Positions 14,701-29,700 are shown, counted from the first letter of the stretch. The stretch: DNA of 64,000 bases from Ifrita kowaldi (GCA_013398055.1 VZRS01014568.1:459902-523901); one strand, 5' to 3'. Notes: generated by a model not told the origin, from the letters alone. Numbers and translations: made by a program.

Positions 14701-17700
14701 TTAAACTAAACTGGTTTAGGGAAGGAAGAGTTAAAAACAGATGAGTTGCAGATAAACTACAGCTTGAACTAAGAAAAAATAACTTGATACCCTTAGTTAC
14801 CTAGAATAAGACAACTGACCTAAAGCAGAAACTTTTAAGATTTTTTTGAGAAGAGATTAATACTTGGGAAATATCTTTGACTGTTTCTTTCTGAAAGTCC
14901 TTACAGTTTTACCAGCCTGAAAAAGCTGTTTGTTGATCTGATTCAGTTTTAAATTTTTCTTGTCTTTCAGTGCTGCACACAATACCGTTATCAGCCAAAC
15001 TAATGGATCACAAGTAAGGACTCTCTTTCATTCTTTCTAAAGGCAGTTTTCATGTGTCTCAACAGATTTAAGGATTTTGTTATTTGCTCTTGAAATCCAG
15101 TGATTGACCAATTGAAAGTTACAGTTAACTACTGACTGTGTACAGTGCTGGAAAAGACTGGGCATAGGTATCCAGTGCTAGGGAAGTAAGGGAAGAAAAT
15201 GGCCTTGCTTTAGCTTTGTGCTTAAGAAGAAGTGCTGATATGTTTTGTTCTCTTTAATGTGTCATCACTTCATTAATGTGTGTATAATAACTTGTTTTTA
15301 TTCTGTCTCCAAAGAGCTGGAATGCAAAGCCAAACCTACCTGTCCCAACAGCGGTTCCTTCTGCGCCAGTCTTAGTAGAAATAGAAAACCTCCCAAGGAG
15401 CCCAGGAGCCAGCCAGCAAGATAAGAAGTGGTATGTTCAGCTTTGCTGGGAAATGAATTTTGCTTGCTTGCACGTGATTCAAGTAGCTTTTCCTTTACCT
15501 GTACTTAAATAAGCTGCCATCCTTGTATCTGTAATGTAAGTTGACAATCAAGCTAGTGATGATGCAGCTGATTTCTTCCTATGCATTGTGTGTAGAGAGG
15601 TGAGGACAACATGCTCAGTCACTGCCAACCAAAAGAAAATTTCTTCAAGGGCTAAAGGAATTAAGTCAGGAGTAGCATTTTCAACTCTTGGAGAGATTTG
15701 GGTCCTTCTCATTTGCCATAACCTTGTAACCCTTTGCTTAGTGTGATGGGGCCCAAGGACTTGCCTTGATCCTTAGGATAATACAAAACCTTGTAAACTG
15801 GTATCTTTCTGAATTGTCTTTTGAACCTTCTGAAACAGGCAAACTAACTTTTCTCATGAGCTTGGGTAGAATGGGAGCTTGAGGAAAATGACACAAGCTG
15901 AAGATAAGAGCTTTGATTTCTTGTAATCAGAGTATTTGTTTTGTGGATTAGACACATCTCAAAATGAAGAGGATTTGTTTGAAGATAGATAAATGTACAT
16001 GTCATTTATCTCTTCTTTAACTAATTCTATATTGTAAAGCTATTTTCAAACCAAAACTGGCATATATCAACCCAGTACTTGTTCACAGGTCATCTTAACT
16101 TGTTTGGTTTATCGTGCCTATGGCTTATCCAAGAAGGGAAATCCTGGCTTCTGCCAGATTCATCAGGAGCAGTGATGGTGGAATGGGGTGACATGAAAGC
16201 TCTTATCCTAGCAGTTTTAGCCCTCAAGAGGAAGGGTCTTTCTCCCATTGTCAGGCATATGAACCTGCTTTGCTTCAGAATCTCTTACAAGCAGATGATA
16301 CCTGTTTCTAACAGTGCTGTGACAAATGTACTTTAATTTTGTAAATTGTTTTCATTTAAAGACTTTTAATACTATCAATTTTGAATGATAAGGGGGATGG
16401 TAATTCTGCTTTGAGTTGCATTTTATTGACATTTCAATCAGAACATGTGATCAATGCTGTTTTTCTTTCTTTTGCCCTTGATTTATCTAGTATCTGAAAT
16501 CTGTGCTTGTCTATGGTGGGATCCTGTTGATCGCTCGATTCCTTCCGTGGTGGTGGGTGAAAGGTGGTGGCTTCTTTATTCTTCAGCATTCTCAAAATGG
16601 TTTTATTTTGATTATTTTGGCCTAATTGCAAGATGAGTGCTAGACACCTGTATTTCCTTTGGTGGAAATGTTTGACTTTGCTCCAGACAGCTCTTCTTGA
16701 GTATCTGATTTGTGGCTAATGTTCCTGCTCGTGTCTGTAAGGCTGCTGTTGCTTACTGAAATCCCGCTGCTTTGGTTCTGAAGCAGAGAGGGCTTTATAG
16801 CCACTCTGTTTCAGTTTTGGGTTTGTTACGCCTGTTTTTAGGGTTGAGAACTTGAGCCGGTCTGTCTTAACGTTGTCCAGGAATCTCAGCTTACATGCCA
16901 GCTGCTGCAGGATGTAGCATTTGTATAGAAGAGTGGGAGTGAATGCAAAATACACCTGCATGTAACCCAAAACAGCGTGTCCTAAAGAAGACAAGCTTCG
17001 TGGCAACTGATGCATTTTAATTGAGAGTGCACTGCTTCTACTGTGTCTGTGTTATGTTTCTTTGAGACATTGTTACTGAAAGTAGTTGTCTCCTGGTTTT
17101 AGTGTGTTCACTGGAAACAGTACTGCCTGTAATAAAGGGCAAATGCAGCTGTAGGAAAAAGAAGCAGTTTGGAGCTGAGTCAGGAGTTGAGCTACATTCT
17201 GGTTTCCTAGATGGGAAATGGGGTTACGTTAATGTAATTGCCAGAACATACATATTTATTGCTGGGGGCTGTGACTTGGCTATTGTACCAGCAAGGGTGT
17301 CTCGGTGCTGCTAACAAGATCTCCTTTCAACTGCTACTGTCTTTAATTGGCCTGTTTCTGCATGAATTATCTTTGCTTTCTGTCAGAAAAATAGTCTTCT
17401 TTTAGAGAGAGCTTGCCAAAGATTGTTGAGAACACCAAAATCTTTTGGACTGTGGATTTTGTAGATAGTTGGATTGAAGGGGTTTAGAAGTAAGGTCCTG
17501 ACCTCCTGGGTTTCTGTACTCTGCTTGGCAGATGCCTGTATTGGCTACCTTGCAGCTTAGATCCCTTCCTAATGTCAATGTTTCCTTTAATTTAAAATGT
17601 TAATGCGGCAGCTGCCAACAGCAATTGTGCCAGATTGTAGAAAGTACGTTGCCAGATAGGAAGGATTTTAGTATTTCTGGGTTTATTTTTTGGGGTTTTT

Positions 17701-20700
17701 TGGCTTGATTTTTTTTTTCTTTGCTTCATTCCTCTAAAATTGTCAGTACAGGAAAGCTGTACTGGTCTGCAGGATTTGAAGATGATCTGGAATATTAGCT
17801 GCAAGTCTGGGAAACCTAAAACATGATCAGTGTCCTTCTAAGTTTAGTCTTTCCCCAGGAAGCTCTCTTTGTGCTAAGATAGGACAGGAGACAAAGGTTT
17901 AATATTTACTTCCTTAATGTGGGATAAGTAGACAATTTTTTTTTCTGTTTTTTTTTTTGCTAGTGGTTGTAGCCACATAGATCAGAAATGGTAAAATTAA
18001 AGGAACAAACTGTTGGGGATTGGAGCCCTTGGTGTATTCACGGGTCACTTCCTCAGTGTGTTTCACAAAAACCAAAATTCTGAATTTACTCTTGGGTGAC
18101 CTTTGTACAAATCCTGTCTCTTTTCTAAAGGAGGACTATCCCTGAATGTTAATCGTTTACTGCTGTTGTGAATCCTGCATGCTTTTCTGCTTGCCTGCCT
18201 TAACACGTGTGATCTTGTAACTCAGCTGTCTACTTGGCTGTTCTGGATCATGAGAAGGTGGAATTTGAGCTGAAGGCCATCTGACCCCTCTGTGTGAAAA
18301 GCAACAATCCTTCCACTTTGTTTAGATTTGGCTCATTAAGTCCAATCTTTCACGTTAAACTGAACGAATACCTTCGTTTTAGGAATTTCCTTACTCTCAG
18401 TAGTTTATGAAGTGCTTTCTTCCAAGCACTTTTTTGATATGTGGCTGTACCTTGTATCAGCCTCTCCTAAAACATGTGAGTGAAGGATCTGAGTGAAGTG
18501 CTACACAGAAAACAGTTAACAGATCATTGTCCATTTTTAAAGTATTTTAAAATCTGGCTATTTTGAGTTAATTGCTTATCCCTGCTGCTTTGGAGATTCT
18601 TGTGCCTAAAACCTTCCAGTTTCCTGGCTAGGGGCTCCTGCATAATAATTTTTTTCAAAACACTGTTTAAAGTGATGTGTGTTCTCCCTTGCTCCTCTTT
18701 CTAGCTTTTGGAGGACTTTATTCCAGCTGTGGCAAAGACTGGCCATAACTGTGCACAGCATTTTTGTGGGTTTGATTTTAGGAATTGTAAATTTAAAATT
18801 TACAAACGCTTATGCCTTTATATGCAAAATTAGAAAGTGAGGTCTTAGTTTATGTTGTGACCTTTTGTAAAATGGTTCTTTTTCAACTAAATTTTTTATG
18901 TTAATGCAAGTTATAGTTGCAAGCAACTTCTTCAATAGTATTTGTCCCTTAGTCACCTAAATTGTGGATGATTTGTTTGCTCTACTGTTTGCTCCTGCAC
19001 AGTAATGTTCATTTTTTTCTGAGTTTCTATTTTCTTCTCCTTTTTTTAAAAAATTTGCTTTAGAATCTGCCCTTTCCAATCACTTTGAAAACTGGTATTG
19101 CTTATAGATATTTGTTTCAGGTGTACATTTAGAGCTGCCATTTAAACTTGTTTTCTGCGAATAAAATGTGCCGTATATTTCAGAGGTCTGTTCCTCCATC
19201 ACATTATTTTCTCCCATCTGTAAAATGCACATGATTCTTGCTTAGTTCTGTGAAGTGTTTTGAAATACAAAGTGCTTTACGTTTGGGAAGCGTAAGCAAT
19301 TGTGCCGGTTTGGCCAAAATCTAGCAATATATCCTCTGAAAGAAAAAAACCAGGTTGCAACCACCCTTCCCCCCACCAGGTTCGGGAAAAAAAAAGAAAT
19401 TTTCCTCGAAGGAAAGTGAAAGAGCTAAAAACTATTTATTTAACAAACACACCAGAAAAGAATAATAATGCTAAATAATGAAATCTCTCGCCGAAGAGAG
19501 AAACCTGGGAAGATTTCAGAGTCTTTCTGCAGGTGTGGTCTCTCTCCTTCTCAGAGCTGGGTTGGTGAGGGCCCACCCCCTCGGGCCTCGGGGAAGATTC
19601 TCCCGATGTGTCCTGATGTTGTTGAAGCAGTCCAGAAGAGAAGAAGGGAAAAAGAAAAAAACCAAAGTCCCAGAAAACAAAGTTCAGCTTTCTGTCTCAC
19701 GCCAGAGAGAGGAACAAACTCCAAAAAAACTGGCCGAAGAAGCAAGCAGGATGCTCCCCCCGTGCTACCGCAGCCAGAGCACGCAGAGGAGTGTAATCTC
19801 CGTGTCCTTGAGACACTGCTTTGAAAAGTTTGCTTGGTCCTTTTTTTTCTTCCCTCTCAAGTTCAGTTTAAAGGCACAGAAAAGGCACAAAATTAACTGT
19901 TTTGGCATAAAGCCGTGATAGGGGATATACATGATGGAGTCACCCCAAGACAGCAATGTACATGAGAGAGCTTAATTTGTCAATTCAGATTTGTGCAAAA
20001 ACCTGCATGATGCTCTGCAGAAAAGGGGTTTATTTGGCAGTGTCGTCACATGCACGTGTACTTGCATGCCTCTTCCCTCCAGTATTCACCTTCCAGGAAT
20101 GCCCCTTGTCTTTTCACATCCATCTGCTCATCCTCACCTTTGCTTTACTTCTCCACCCTCTTCCTCCTCCGTGCCCACTGACTAATTCTCCCCCTCCCGC
20201 TCCCCAACGCTCCAGGCCCCCTGACGCCGCCGGCCGCTGTCACCGTGGTGGAGCCGCGTGGGAGGCGTGGGCCCCGCCGAGGAGCCGCGCTGCGGACGGA
20301 CCGTGCCCCGCGTTCGTCCACGAGCGCAACGCCAGGAACGCGGGGCTGCACGGTGGCACCAGTGCCTGCGCTGCCCAAACCACCATGACCAGTCTCTGAG
20401 ACGTGGGCCCTGCTGGAGCTCGGGACTGCTTTCCGGCAGAGGCTGGGAAATGACTTCCTGAGCTCCCTCTGGGATAAGGACAACGGACCCGAAGCTGACT
20501 ATAGAGGGGCAAAAGCTTTTATTACAAAGGCTCTGCAGATTGTGCTGTCGGTATTTAGTCTTTAAAGAAAAACAGCATATAGACCAGCAGCCACACATCA
20601 CTCTCACATTAAAAACAGTATATATCTATCTATGTGTGCATATAGATAGATGTATTTTTTAAATTGTGTTAAAGTTTTTCTTAATGACAGAAAGATTCAC

Positions 20701-23700
20701 TTTTTTAAGCTGGGTTTATCTTTGAGAGCCATGCAGGAAGTCACATTTGTTATAAAGCTATATATGCAACTAGTGGGTTATAATATGGTTTCAAAAATCT
20801 AAGAGAAATAGAGGATGTAACTGCCCCTCCTTTTGAACCATGATCATGTAAAAATATCTAAGATACATGGTTGATCTGAAAACTAACATTTTTTTTTTTT
20901 CTCAGTAAGACCTCTTCTGAAAAATATTGTTTGGAAATGGAATAGAATTATTTTCAATTTTTTAAAAATAAATTTATCAGAACTCTCGAAAAGGCAAAGA
21001 GTAATTTTTTTTTTTAATTTTTTGCTTTTTACAAATTTTTTTCTTTCTTTTTTGCTTCTCTCATCCAGTTGAAAAGAAACAGAAATATTTCCTGACAAAC
21101 ACCAGTCCTACCATATGATTCACGAGGTTAATTGTTAAGTCAGAGGTTAAGACTCCGGCTTCATGGCTCATTGGTGTTCTTGGGGGCCTTTAACAACATG
21201 AGGAACAAACCCTTACCCTTGAACACGCTGTGTTTTCTTGTGTTTTCTGAAGTTTGTTGCTTTTAAATTGCAATATTCTTTTCCTTTAAAGAAAAAAAAG
21301 AGGAGAAGTTGTAACAGAGGGCTTTTAAAATTAATTTGTATTTAGCTTTTAGGATAAAGGAGTTGTTTGAATAATTTTCAAATTGTTTCACTATGTTTCA
21401 AATTGCCACATAGCTCAGAAATAAAAAACTGTTGTTTTCAGATATCCAGACCTGAAGAACCAAAGAAGTAAGTGTCAGCCAGGACATAACTTAATATTGC
21501 CTGAGATATTTTAGCCTCCTCACCCCCATATCTGATGGGGGGAAAGAGTTTGCTAATGAAATATGAGTCTCTATTTTACAACTCTGCTTAAAAAAAAAGT
21601 ATGAGTAAGCTGTATACTAAAGATCTGTGAGATCTACCAAGTTGATAGGAGCAATCTCTTGTGCTCTTTTTAGTTTTAAGTTTTGAATGGTAGATGTTGT
21701 AAGCTTCTGGAGTGAAGCAAACCCATTTGTTTCTTTCTTATTTATAAAGTTGCATAAGAATATGCAAATGAAAGCAGGTTGTTTAACTTTACAATATTGT
21801 ACCATGTATCATGTTGAGGGAGAAGAAGCCACTAATTTGAAGGGAGGAACTTGGGATAGTTTTGTATTTAAAATGCAAGAACACTGCTGCAATAAGGAGT
21901 GACTGTTCTATTGCAGAGTGTTAAGTTCAGATGTGCTTTTGTCGAGGTCAGGCCACTGCAAGTAGTGGCTGAGTCCTCAGGTACCAGAGAAGTTTTGCGT
22001 AGCTGTCGCAGAATTAAAGAATAGCTGAGGCTGGAGGGTGCCCCAGGAGATCATGCAGTCCCCTCCCGTGGTTAGAGCAGGGCTGAGTAGAGCAGGTTAT
22101 TCAGGACCATGCCAGCCAGGTTTTGAGTATCTCCAAGGATGGAGACTTCACACCCTACAGAGACCTGTTTCACCAACCTCACAGGAAGAAAAGTCAGGTT
22201 TTTTCTTGTGTTTAGAGTGGAATTTTCTGTATTTCAGTTTGTGTTCGTTGCCTCTTGTCCTTTCTCTGGGCTCCCTTGAGAAGAGTTTGACTGTTCTCTT
22301 TACTCCCTATGACCGGTTTTTATACACATTGGTGAGGTCCTCCTGAGCTTTCTCCTCTCCAAGCTGAACAGTCCCAGCTCTCAGGCTCACTTCCTAGCTC
22401 AGATGTTCCAGACTCTTTGTTGTCCTTGTGGCCTTTTGCTGCACTCCCTCCAGTATATCCGTGTGTCTCTTGTCCTGGGAACCCAGAGCTGGGCACAACA
22501 CTCCAGGGTGTCTCACCAGTGCTGAGCAGAGGGCTGGAGACCCTAATGATGGTCGTGGACTGCCCTGGGATTCATGGCGAGTTTGGTAATCAAAGCTGTG
22601 GCACAGGTTTTTGCAGATTTTTCCCATGACTGGTTCAGGATAGAGGAAGCAGCCTGAAACCCACCTGCCTTTAGAACTGGTTTGTTTCAGTATGAGACAT
22701 GTTGCATTATTTTGCCACATGGCTTTGACTCTTGAATACATCCTGAGGGTCCATTTTCCTCTGTGCTGGGATTATTTTGGTAAGACTTCATGGCTTGGGG
22801 AGAATTATTATCCTGGTCTCTATTAGGATGGGAGACAGCTCTCAATAGCAGACAGAGAAATTGTACCACATTGGTACCACCACCACCAAGCTGCATTTTT
22901 ACTGGGACAGGTCACATCCTCTATGAATTGCAGTGAGGAAGCACATGGATGTCTTGCTGTGGTGACAGATCCTTGCTTAATATACCCAAAGGTTCTGCAG
23001 CCAGCCTGTTTTCCTAAGCATGTTTTCTTTCCTTTCCTGTAGTTGTTGACTTGTGTATATTATGCTGTGTCAGTATTTGGAATTATCTTCAAACAAATGG
23101 GAGACAGCAGAAGTCTTGGAATATGGGACTTGCTTGATTAGAAACTGAATGTGTGTGAATCCATTTGTAGGATCTTACATTCCCACAATTTTTCCTTTTG
23201 CTTGCCTCACTTGGAAAAGGAAGCTTTTTTTTTTCTTTTTTTAATATTTTGCATTTTTGTTTAGGACAAAACAATTTGAAAAGGCTCAAACTCATTACTC
23301 TTCTTACCTTCCGTTACAACATTGGTTGCCCCAAAATGAAGGACATTAACAAAGAATTCCATGCTGTTGTACTACCTTGCAGAGTCTATGTGAGAGACTA
23401 TTCTTTGTCACTACCAGTTTGAAAAATTAAATGAGCTTGCATGGTACTCCATGCTGTTGGAAATCAGATTGTTTCCAAGAGAACAGCCTCTTTTGTAGGA
23501 CTCGGTTACTGTATTTTGAAGGTTGTATTTCACAACCTAGCATGAAGTATTGCTTTGCTTTTCAACTAGGAAGGTAAAACCCACAGCACTTGTAACTGAG
23601 AGCTTTCTCAGTCGTGTTTTACATTGAATGCATTGTGGTACATATTTATACCAATACATTGGTCAGGCAAAAAGAAGGGATAATGCAGTAGCTGCTCACT

Positions 23701-26700
23701 TGACTGTGTGAGCTCCCTGAGCATGTAATGGCTTATTAGTGGGCTTACAAACCTTTATATGCACTATCTTTATTATTCCTATATTCATAATTATTTCTAT
23801 GGCTTGTATTCCTGGTATATTTTATCAGCATTTCCCAGGGAGTATTTTGTAAAATATGCTGGTAGAAGTTGATTTGAAGACATAAAACCTGGCATTTACT
23901 ACTTTGCAAAGTTCAAAATATCCCTTTGTATGTGGGTAAATGCACTAATGTGGAAAGCTAATGTCTGTTCCATTCCTGGGTACTGGGAGCTGACTGTTGC
24001 AGAAGCCCTGCTTTTCCTGGGAAGCCTTTGACAATTTCCCTTATGATTGGTGTGCCAGTTCATCAGTGTTTTATAAGAGGTGTTAGAAATTCTGTGTAAT
24101 GATTCAAGTTTCTTATGCTTTTTGCTTCCATAGTTTGGCCATTTATGAAGCCTGCCTGGTAATCTTCCTGCTGGTGCTCTGAAGGGGGTGAAGAGTCTGG
24201 GAGGCTTCAAAGGTTTTAATGCTCTTTGGAGAACTCATGCCTACAAATTCCAGTGGCTAAGGGTCTCCCAAGTTTCCTCTTTCCTCTTGTTCACTGCCCA
24301 TCTCAGGGTGGCTAAGGAGATGTTTCAGTGGGTCTGAAGGCAGGATGGGGTCAATTCTGACTTGAATCTTGGCTTAGGAGACTTCCTTGAGTTTGTCTTG
24401 ACTAATGCCAGGTTGCTTCAAAATGTCATGGTGTCAGCAACTCCATGCTGTAGGTAAAATCTGACCTTCTTCTAATGGTTGTCATATTAAAGATGTTGAA
24501 GACTATTTACAGAAAACTGTGAGAAAATAGGAAGAAAATAGTTGTCTCTATGTGAAGATTATAAAACATTTTCACTTATGTATCAGCATAGTAAAGTATG
24601 GGATTCAGTCTCACTTTTCTTGTTGCCTTAATTGGAAGAGCATCTATTCCTGTCTGTTAGCTCTAACAATTAAATCTCTGTGTCCATCATTCCGTCTCTG
24701 CAAGACTGTGTGCTGTTTGCCTTTTCCCATCAGTGGTGCAGAGAGGCTGCACAGGAGATTGAAAAATTTTCCTATTATTTGCTTTGCTAGTAGCTTCTTA
24801 TTCCACTGCTATAAGAGAATCAAGCCAGTGGCCTCAATTGGCCTCACAGCAATTAATTGATTTACAATGATTCGCACATTATTAGCACTAAAACGGTGAT
24901 ATCCTGTAATCTGTTTCAGAGGTATGTATTTAACATTGAAAGGATTCTTTTGTGTGCTTGAGCTGGTGAGAAGGAGTTTTTTCCTGGAGCCTCTAGTGAC
25001 AGTAGGGCACTGCTTCCAAATTCCAGGGATTGGAGAGAGGCATGAGGCATTAACCTGGTAGTGGTAAGGGAGAAACCAGTCTAAACTGTCAGGTAGAAAA
25101 CTTGTCTGTGCTTAAGGGTAGATTCTGTTGTGGTGAGTATGGACTTGGTATCATTGTTCTCATATTTGGGACAAGACTTGCAAAAGGGATTGGTAGATTT
25201 TTCTTCTTAAACCAATATTGCAGCCAAACTGTGAGGGTGATTGTTGACTGAACTGGGCAGCAGTAAAGCTGCAGTTGTGTGCACAGGCTGTCTGATGAAC
25301 CATTGCGTGGTGCAGCAGTGGTTTCTGTGTTTGTTTGCTGTTAGGATAGCTTTAGCTGTTCCCAAGTTTTAGAGAGATGTATGAGATTCCTGACTGCTTG
25401 CACAACATAAACATCATAATACCATTTTTGGTTTTGTAGTTATTTTTACTTGTTCATTGAAAATACAGCTCATAAGGCAAAAAAAAAAAAAANCCATCAG
25501 AAACCAGAAGAGGTGAAAGAAGCGATCCTGGCAGGGTACAGAGTACATGCTGTGGTTCACTTAAAGCACTGTGACTGCTAAGGTTTCATTCACGGCTCTG
25601 CCTAAGTTAACAAAACTGAAATTGATTCTAGGTACACCTGACCATAACAATGTCACTGCAGACCTGGGCAGTGCACCCTTCTGCCCTCTCTTCTGCTTAC
25701 AAGTGTTGGGTGAAGTGCTGCACAAGCAGCTTTTTGTGGTACCAACTTCCCTCCCCCTAACTTTTCTTTTTCTCTTGTAAAAATCCTAAAGGATACCTTG
25801 GGTTTGTTAGAAAAACTTCAAATGTTTGTTCCAAAAAGTGTATTTAATGGATAAAAACTTCCCTTCTTCTCTCTTCACTTTTTCCACTGGTATGTGATGA
25901 CACAGCAGGCAACATGGACCTGTTCTGTTATGAAGTCACGTATACAGACATGAAATGTTCCCTTTTTCATGTTTTTTTAGCTCACTGAAAGCCAATGTCT
26001 TTTAGTTACCTGAAACAGTTTTTCTAGATTGTGTCTGGTCAGCAGAAGACAGCTTGAAAAAAGAAATTGCGTGTGTTAAAACTTTTTCTTGTTACAGGAA
26101 GAGTGGTAACATGATTGTGCATCTCTGCTCATCTTTCTGCCTTTGCAGCATACCTCTTGTTGATTTGCTAGACAGCACAGAGTTGCCAGAAACTTGTGTG
26201 GATGATGCTGTGGGCCGTCCAGTTGTTGGCTTGGCAACAGGAGATTCAGAAGAGGCTGTTAGTTGCCCTCCTCCTGACACGAAGGAAACTGCTGCGGAAA
26301 AAGCAGATTCTAATCGTAAGCAAACTGACAGATTTTTCCCTATTATGTTGTGTGAGATCAAGATTAAATTATGAGGTTGATATGCAGTTGTTTCCTTACA
26401 AAGAATGCAGAAGTGTTCTAGGAAGCTCCCTTAGATTATATCCATAAGGACAATTTTACCCATTACTGGAACAACAAGGACAGAGATGCAAGGGCAAAGT
26501 CAGTTCTTCATTGGGTGTGACTGTGTCCACAAATACAGTGAAATGCAATCATATAAGCAATTAACTCTGTTTGCTCCCTCACTGTGAGGTTGGCTGGGTA
26601 AATGAGCTCACAGGAGTGCAGAGTGCTGTGATTTGGTGCACATAGTCTGCACACTTGAAATTTGCACCAAAGCTTGAGCGAGTAGATTCTCCCATCCCTA

Positions 26701-29700
26701 TGCTTATTTTGCACAACTTCAAAATTATATAATTAGTACTCAGGAATAATGCAAATTACAAGTCAAATAACTCCACAGTAACATTGGGATGATGATATCT
26801 TTTTTGTCTTTTTCAGCATTTGAAGACACATTCCTAAAACTGAAACAGCTGGAGACAGAGCGCAGCAGCCCCGTGCCAACTGAGCGTCCCAACGTCAACA
26901 TAAACATACAGGTACTTGGCCTTCATTGCCTCTGCTACGGCCCTGAATTTTGTTCAGATCATTCTGAAAAGTCTTCCACTTGCCTTGGTCTGTTCTCAAG
27001 ACTTTTAAGACTATGAGTAATACTGGGGGATAGTAAAGGAAATACAGACGCTTTATGATATATAAACCTGTGTGTGAGGGGGCAGTGAGATAAAGATTGG
27101 GGCAGAAGTGTGTGTGTGTGGAGACTTCAGCCTGGTGAGATTTTCTAAAATTAGTGGGAATAAAAGGCATAAACACTTGAAATGTTTCTCAGTTGTCTTT
27201 ATCTGTAGGTTACTACCTGCATGGTGTTGTGTAGTTCACCCTCTTTTTGGAAGGGCTGAGCTGCTTTGCTGGCATTTTTCCATTCAGAGAAGGTTGTTTT
27301 GACGTTTTGTTTTGAGTCAAGTTTGCCGATGATCCATCCCTCCTGTTAAGTAACCAGTTTGTACCTGCTCCCTGATGTAGATGTTAGTGCTCTGTGTTTA
27401 CATAGAGAGGAGTGATGTGGTTTGATTTACTGCTCTCAAATCCCTCTGAGCAAGTCAGGCTGCACTTCACGGGCAGCTGAGCCAAACTACCAGCCTGAGT
27501 GCCCTGAACAGGGTGTGGGCTCTCTTCTCCCTCCTTCCTCTTCACTCTTTCTTCCCCAGCTTCCCTCTCTCCTCTGTCACCTCCAGGAATCATTGCAGGT
27601 TTCAGTGAACAAATGTGTCTGCAAATTGGCAAACAGTTTTTTTCCCTGCTTTTGTTTTGAACTTTTTGTTGAGGTGCTGGGTTTCTTTAGGTTTTTAGTT
27701 TGTTCTTTAAGTTGGTAAATAGTGAGTTAAATAGGTTCATGGAAGGGGTCAAAGAAATGCCAGAGCCATAGTGAAAATAAGTAGTGTTGCTAGAAGGGAT
27801 GGAGAGGCCGGAATCCTCCCTTACTACAGCAGTGAACTTTGATAGATTCACTGGTTATCAGACAACTGCCCCCACACAGGATATTCTTCTGGATTTTTTT
27901 AATGAGCTTTAAAAAATGTGAAATTTAGTTTTCATTGCTCTGCTTTCTCTGATGCAAAAGCTTTGGGAGATTTTTGTGTTTTGGGCAAGCAGAGTGAAAC
28001 ACCTGGCAGTGTTATCTCTGTTTGGACCACCCTCCCTTGCAGGGAGGCCCGAGGATTTACCTAACTTTGAGTGAAGCAGCTATGATTTTTCTTGCTCCTT
28101 CAATAGTAACAGGAGCCAGGTGCCAGGAGGGGTGTTCAGCAGTGTGTGTTTGAGCAAAGCCTGCTTCTAAGCGTTTGTTCTTCACCCTCATGTGAGAGAA
28201 GGCTGCTGCTGTGGGTGGTGCTGCAGGCTCATGTCCCCTTTAAGGGCTGCTGTCAGGGCTGCCTGGTGCACCTCTCTGCTTGGTGAGTGTATTACAAAGA
28301 TTACCAGGTCTCTAAGAAGATTAGTCAGTAGCCTGTAGGTCCTATTATGCTGAAACACTGCTTCTACATAAACTAAAGCAAATGAACACAGTTTATTTAA
28401 GAATATTTTAGCCTGTTGAGCTCCACTTTAGTTAGACAGAAGGGGGAAAAGCATTTAGTTGGTTAATTGAAGAGAACAGACCAAAAGTATTTCAGTGGCT
28501 TTTAAATTGTGGCTGATTTATAATAAGCAAGCTAAGATTCCTGTAATGAGCTAATCTAACAAACAGCTGCCAATACAATACAGTCACAGTCATCCAGCTG
28601 CTGTCACATGAGGTGCCAAGTAACTTTAGAGATTATAGATCCTGGGGGGACAGTAGCCTGATTAGAGAGGAAGAACATTTGCATAACAGAGAATTATGGA
28701 TTAACAATATGCCAATAGGTGGGTAAGATCAGCTTTCAAGAAGGAAGTGCAAATTATATTAGGAAAATGTAAGAGTAGATAATCTGAGGGTTTTTTGGGT
28801 AGAAGAGATAGAATAAAACTTTTCTGCCTATGATGTAGCTTACCAAGAAGTCACTTGAGAGTGTTTGTTTAAAAAAGATAGACAAAGATTAGAGACTCTC
28901 TGCATACTTGAAATTCCCAATGCTTCAAATTGCAAAGACATGTAGGTTACAGTAGCACCAAATGAGCACACCCTTCAGAGAGGAAGGTTAATGATTTGGA
29001 AACCAGTCCTGAAAAGAGTGACCTAAAAGTCACTATTAAAAAGACTTGTTTCCTGCCTTTGAAGAAAAAGTAGAAAAATAGAAAAAAATAGAAATTGCTT
29101 TAGAAAAAATAGAAGCTTTTTTTTATGGTGTTTGTTGTAAAATATACCTAGGGGCTCTTCTCCTGTACTTATTTTTCTTCTTTAATCTTTTAGTAAAAGA
29201 AGTGTTTGTGGTATGCTCTTCTGGCAGAATTGCATGAGACTGCAATATATCCACCAAAACCTTGCAATAAGCTTAGGTCCTGGAGCTTGCTGTTGTTGCA
29301 GCATTCTCTCTGAACATGTGTGATTGCAAATTTCAGCACCTCTCATGTCACTTGAGATTTACCAGTGCATAACATACTTACCTATGTAGAAACTGTTACA
29401 GTACATAAGAGGTTTGGTAAAATGCATTGGGGTGAAGTGTTATCTTTCTACTTATGGAGGCAGAGCTGCATCCTGGACTTCATGACACTGTTACATGCCA
29501 GCTCACTTCAGCTTTGTTAATTAAAAATCTTTAACTGTTTTCAATCAGGGGACAGAGATGGCCTGACAGTCATCTTTATGTAATTCTATACTTGCAATCA
29601 ATCAATCCTGATTGATTTCTTTGATAGGGAAATATTTATCTAGCTACCCCTGTTCTTCTAGAGAAAAAGAGGAAGCAAGGGAATGAATGGCTTCATTCTT

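Larger units (their letters stand above)
2722..15314 (+). other. EPB41L5 introns between visible exons 1 and 13
   Basis: Introns of about 170 bases to 2.5 kb. Apart from the N-flanked duplication at 7565-8172 I see only short ORFs and homopolymer runs. The region 5227-5853 is stop-free for 208 codons but resembles nothing I know. Confidence 0.6.
15431..26148 (+). other. EPB41L5 10.7-kb intron
   Basis: The largest intron seen. It holds the solo LTR, the CpG-dense patch, the small hairpin and the CR1 fragment listed separately. An N at 25492 ends a poly-A run, probably a homopolymer read limit. No coding exon is recognised. Confidence 0.7.

Noticed and set aside
19468..19918. ORFs of 118 and 146 codons near 19.5-19.9 kb
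   Set aside because: They lie inside the LTR, which is non-coding regulatory DNA.
20145..20607. ORFs of up to 147 codons on both strands around 20.2-20.6 kb
   Set aside because: They follow the CpG-dense patch. I found no paired splice sites or recognisable protein, so only the CpG patch is reported.
22038..22741. ORFs in the CR1 area
   Set aside because: They overlap a decayed antisense CR1 3' end and carry no intact reverse-transcriptase frame.
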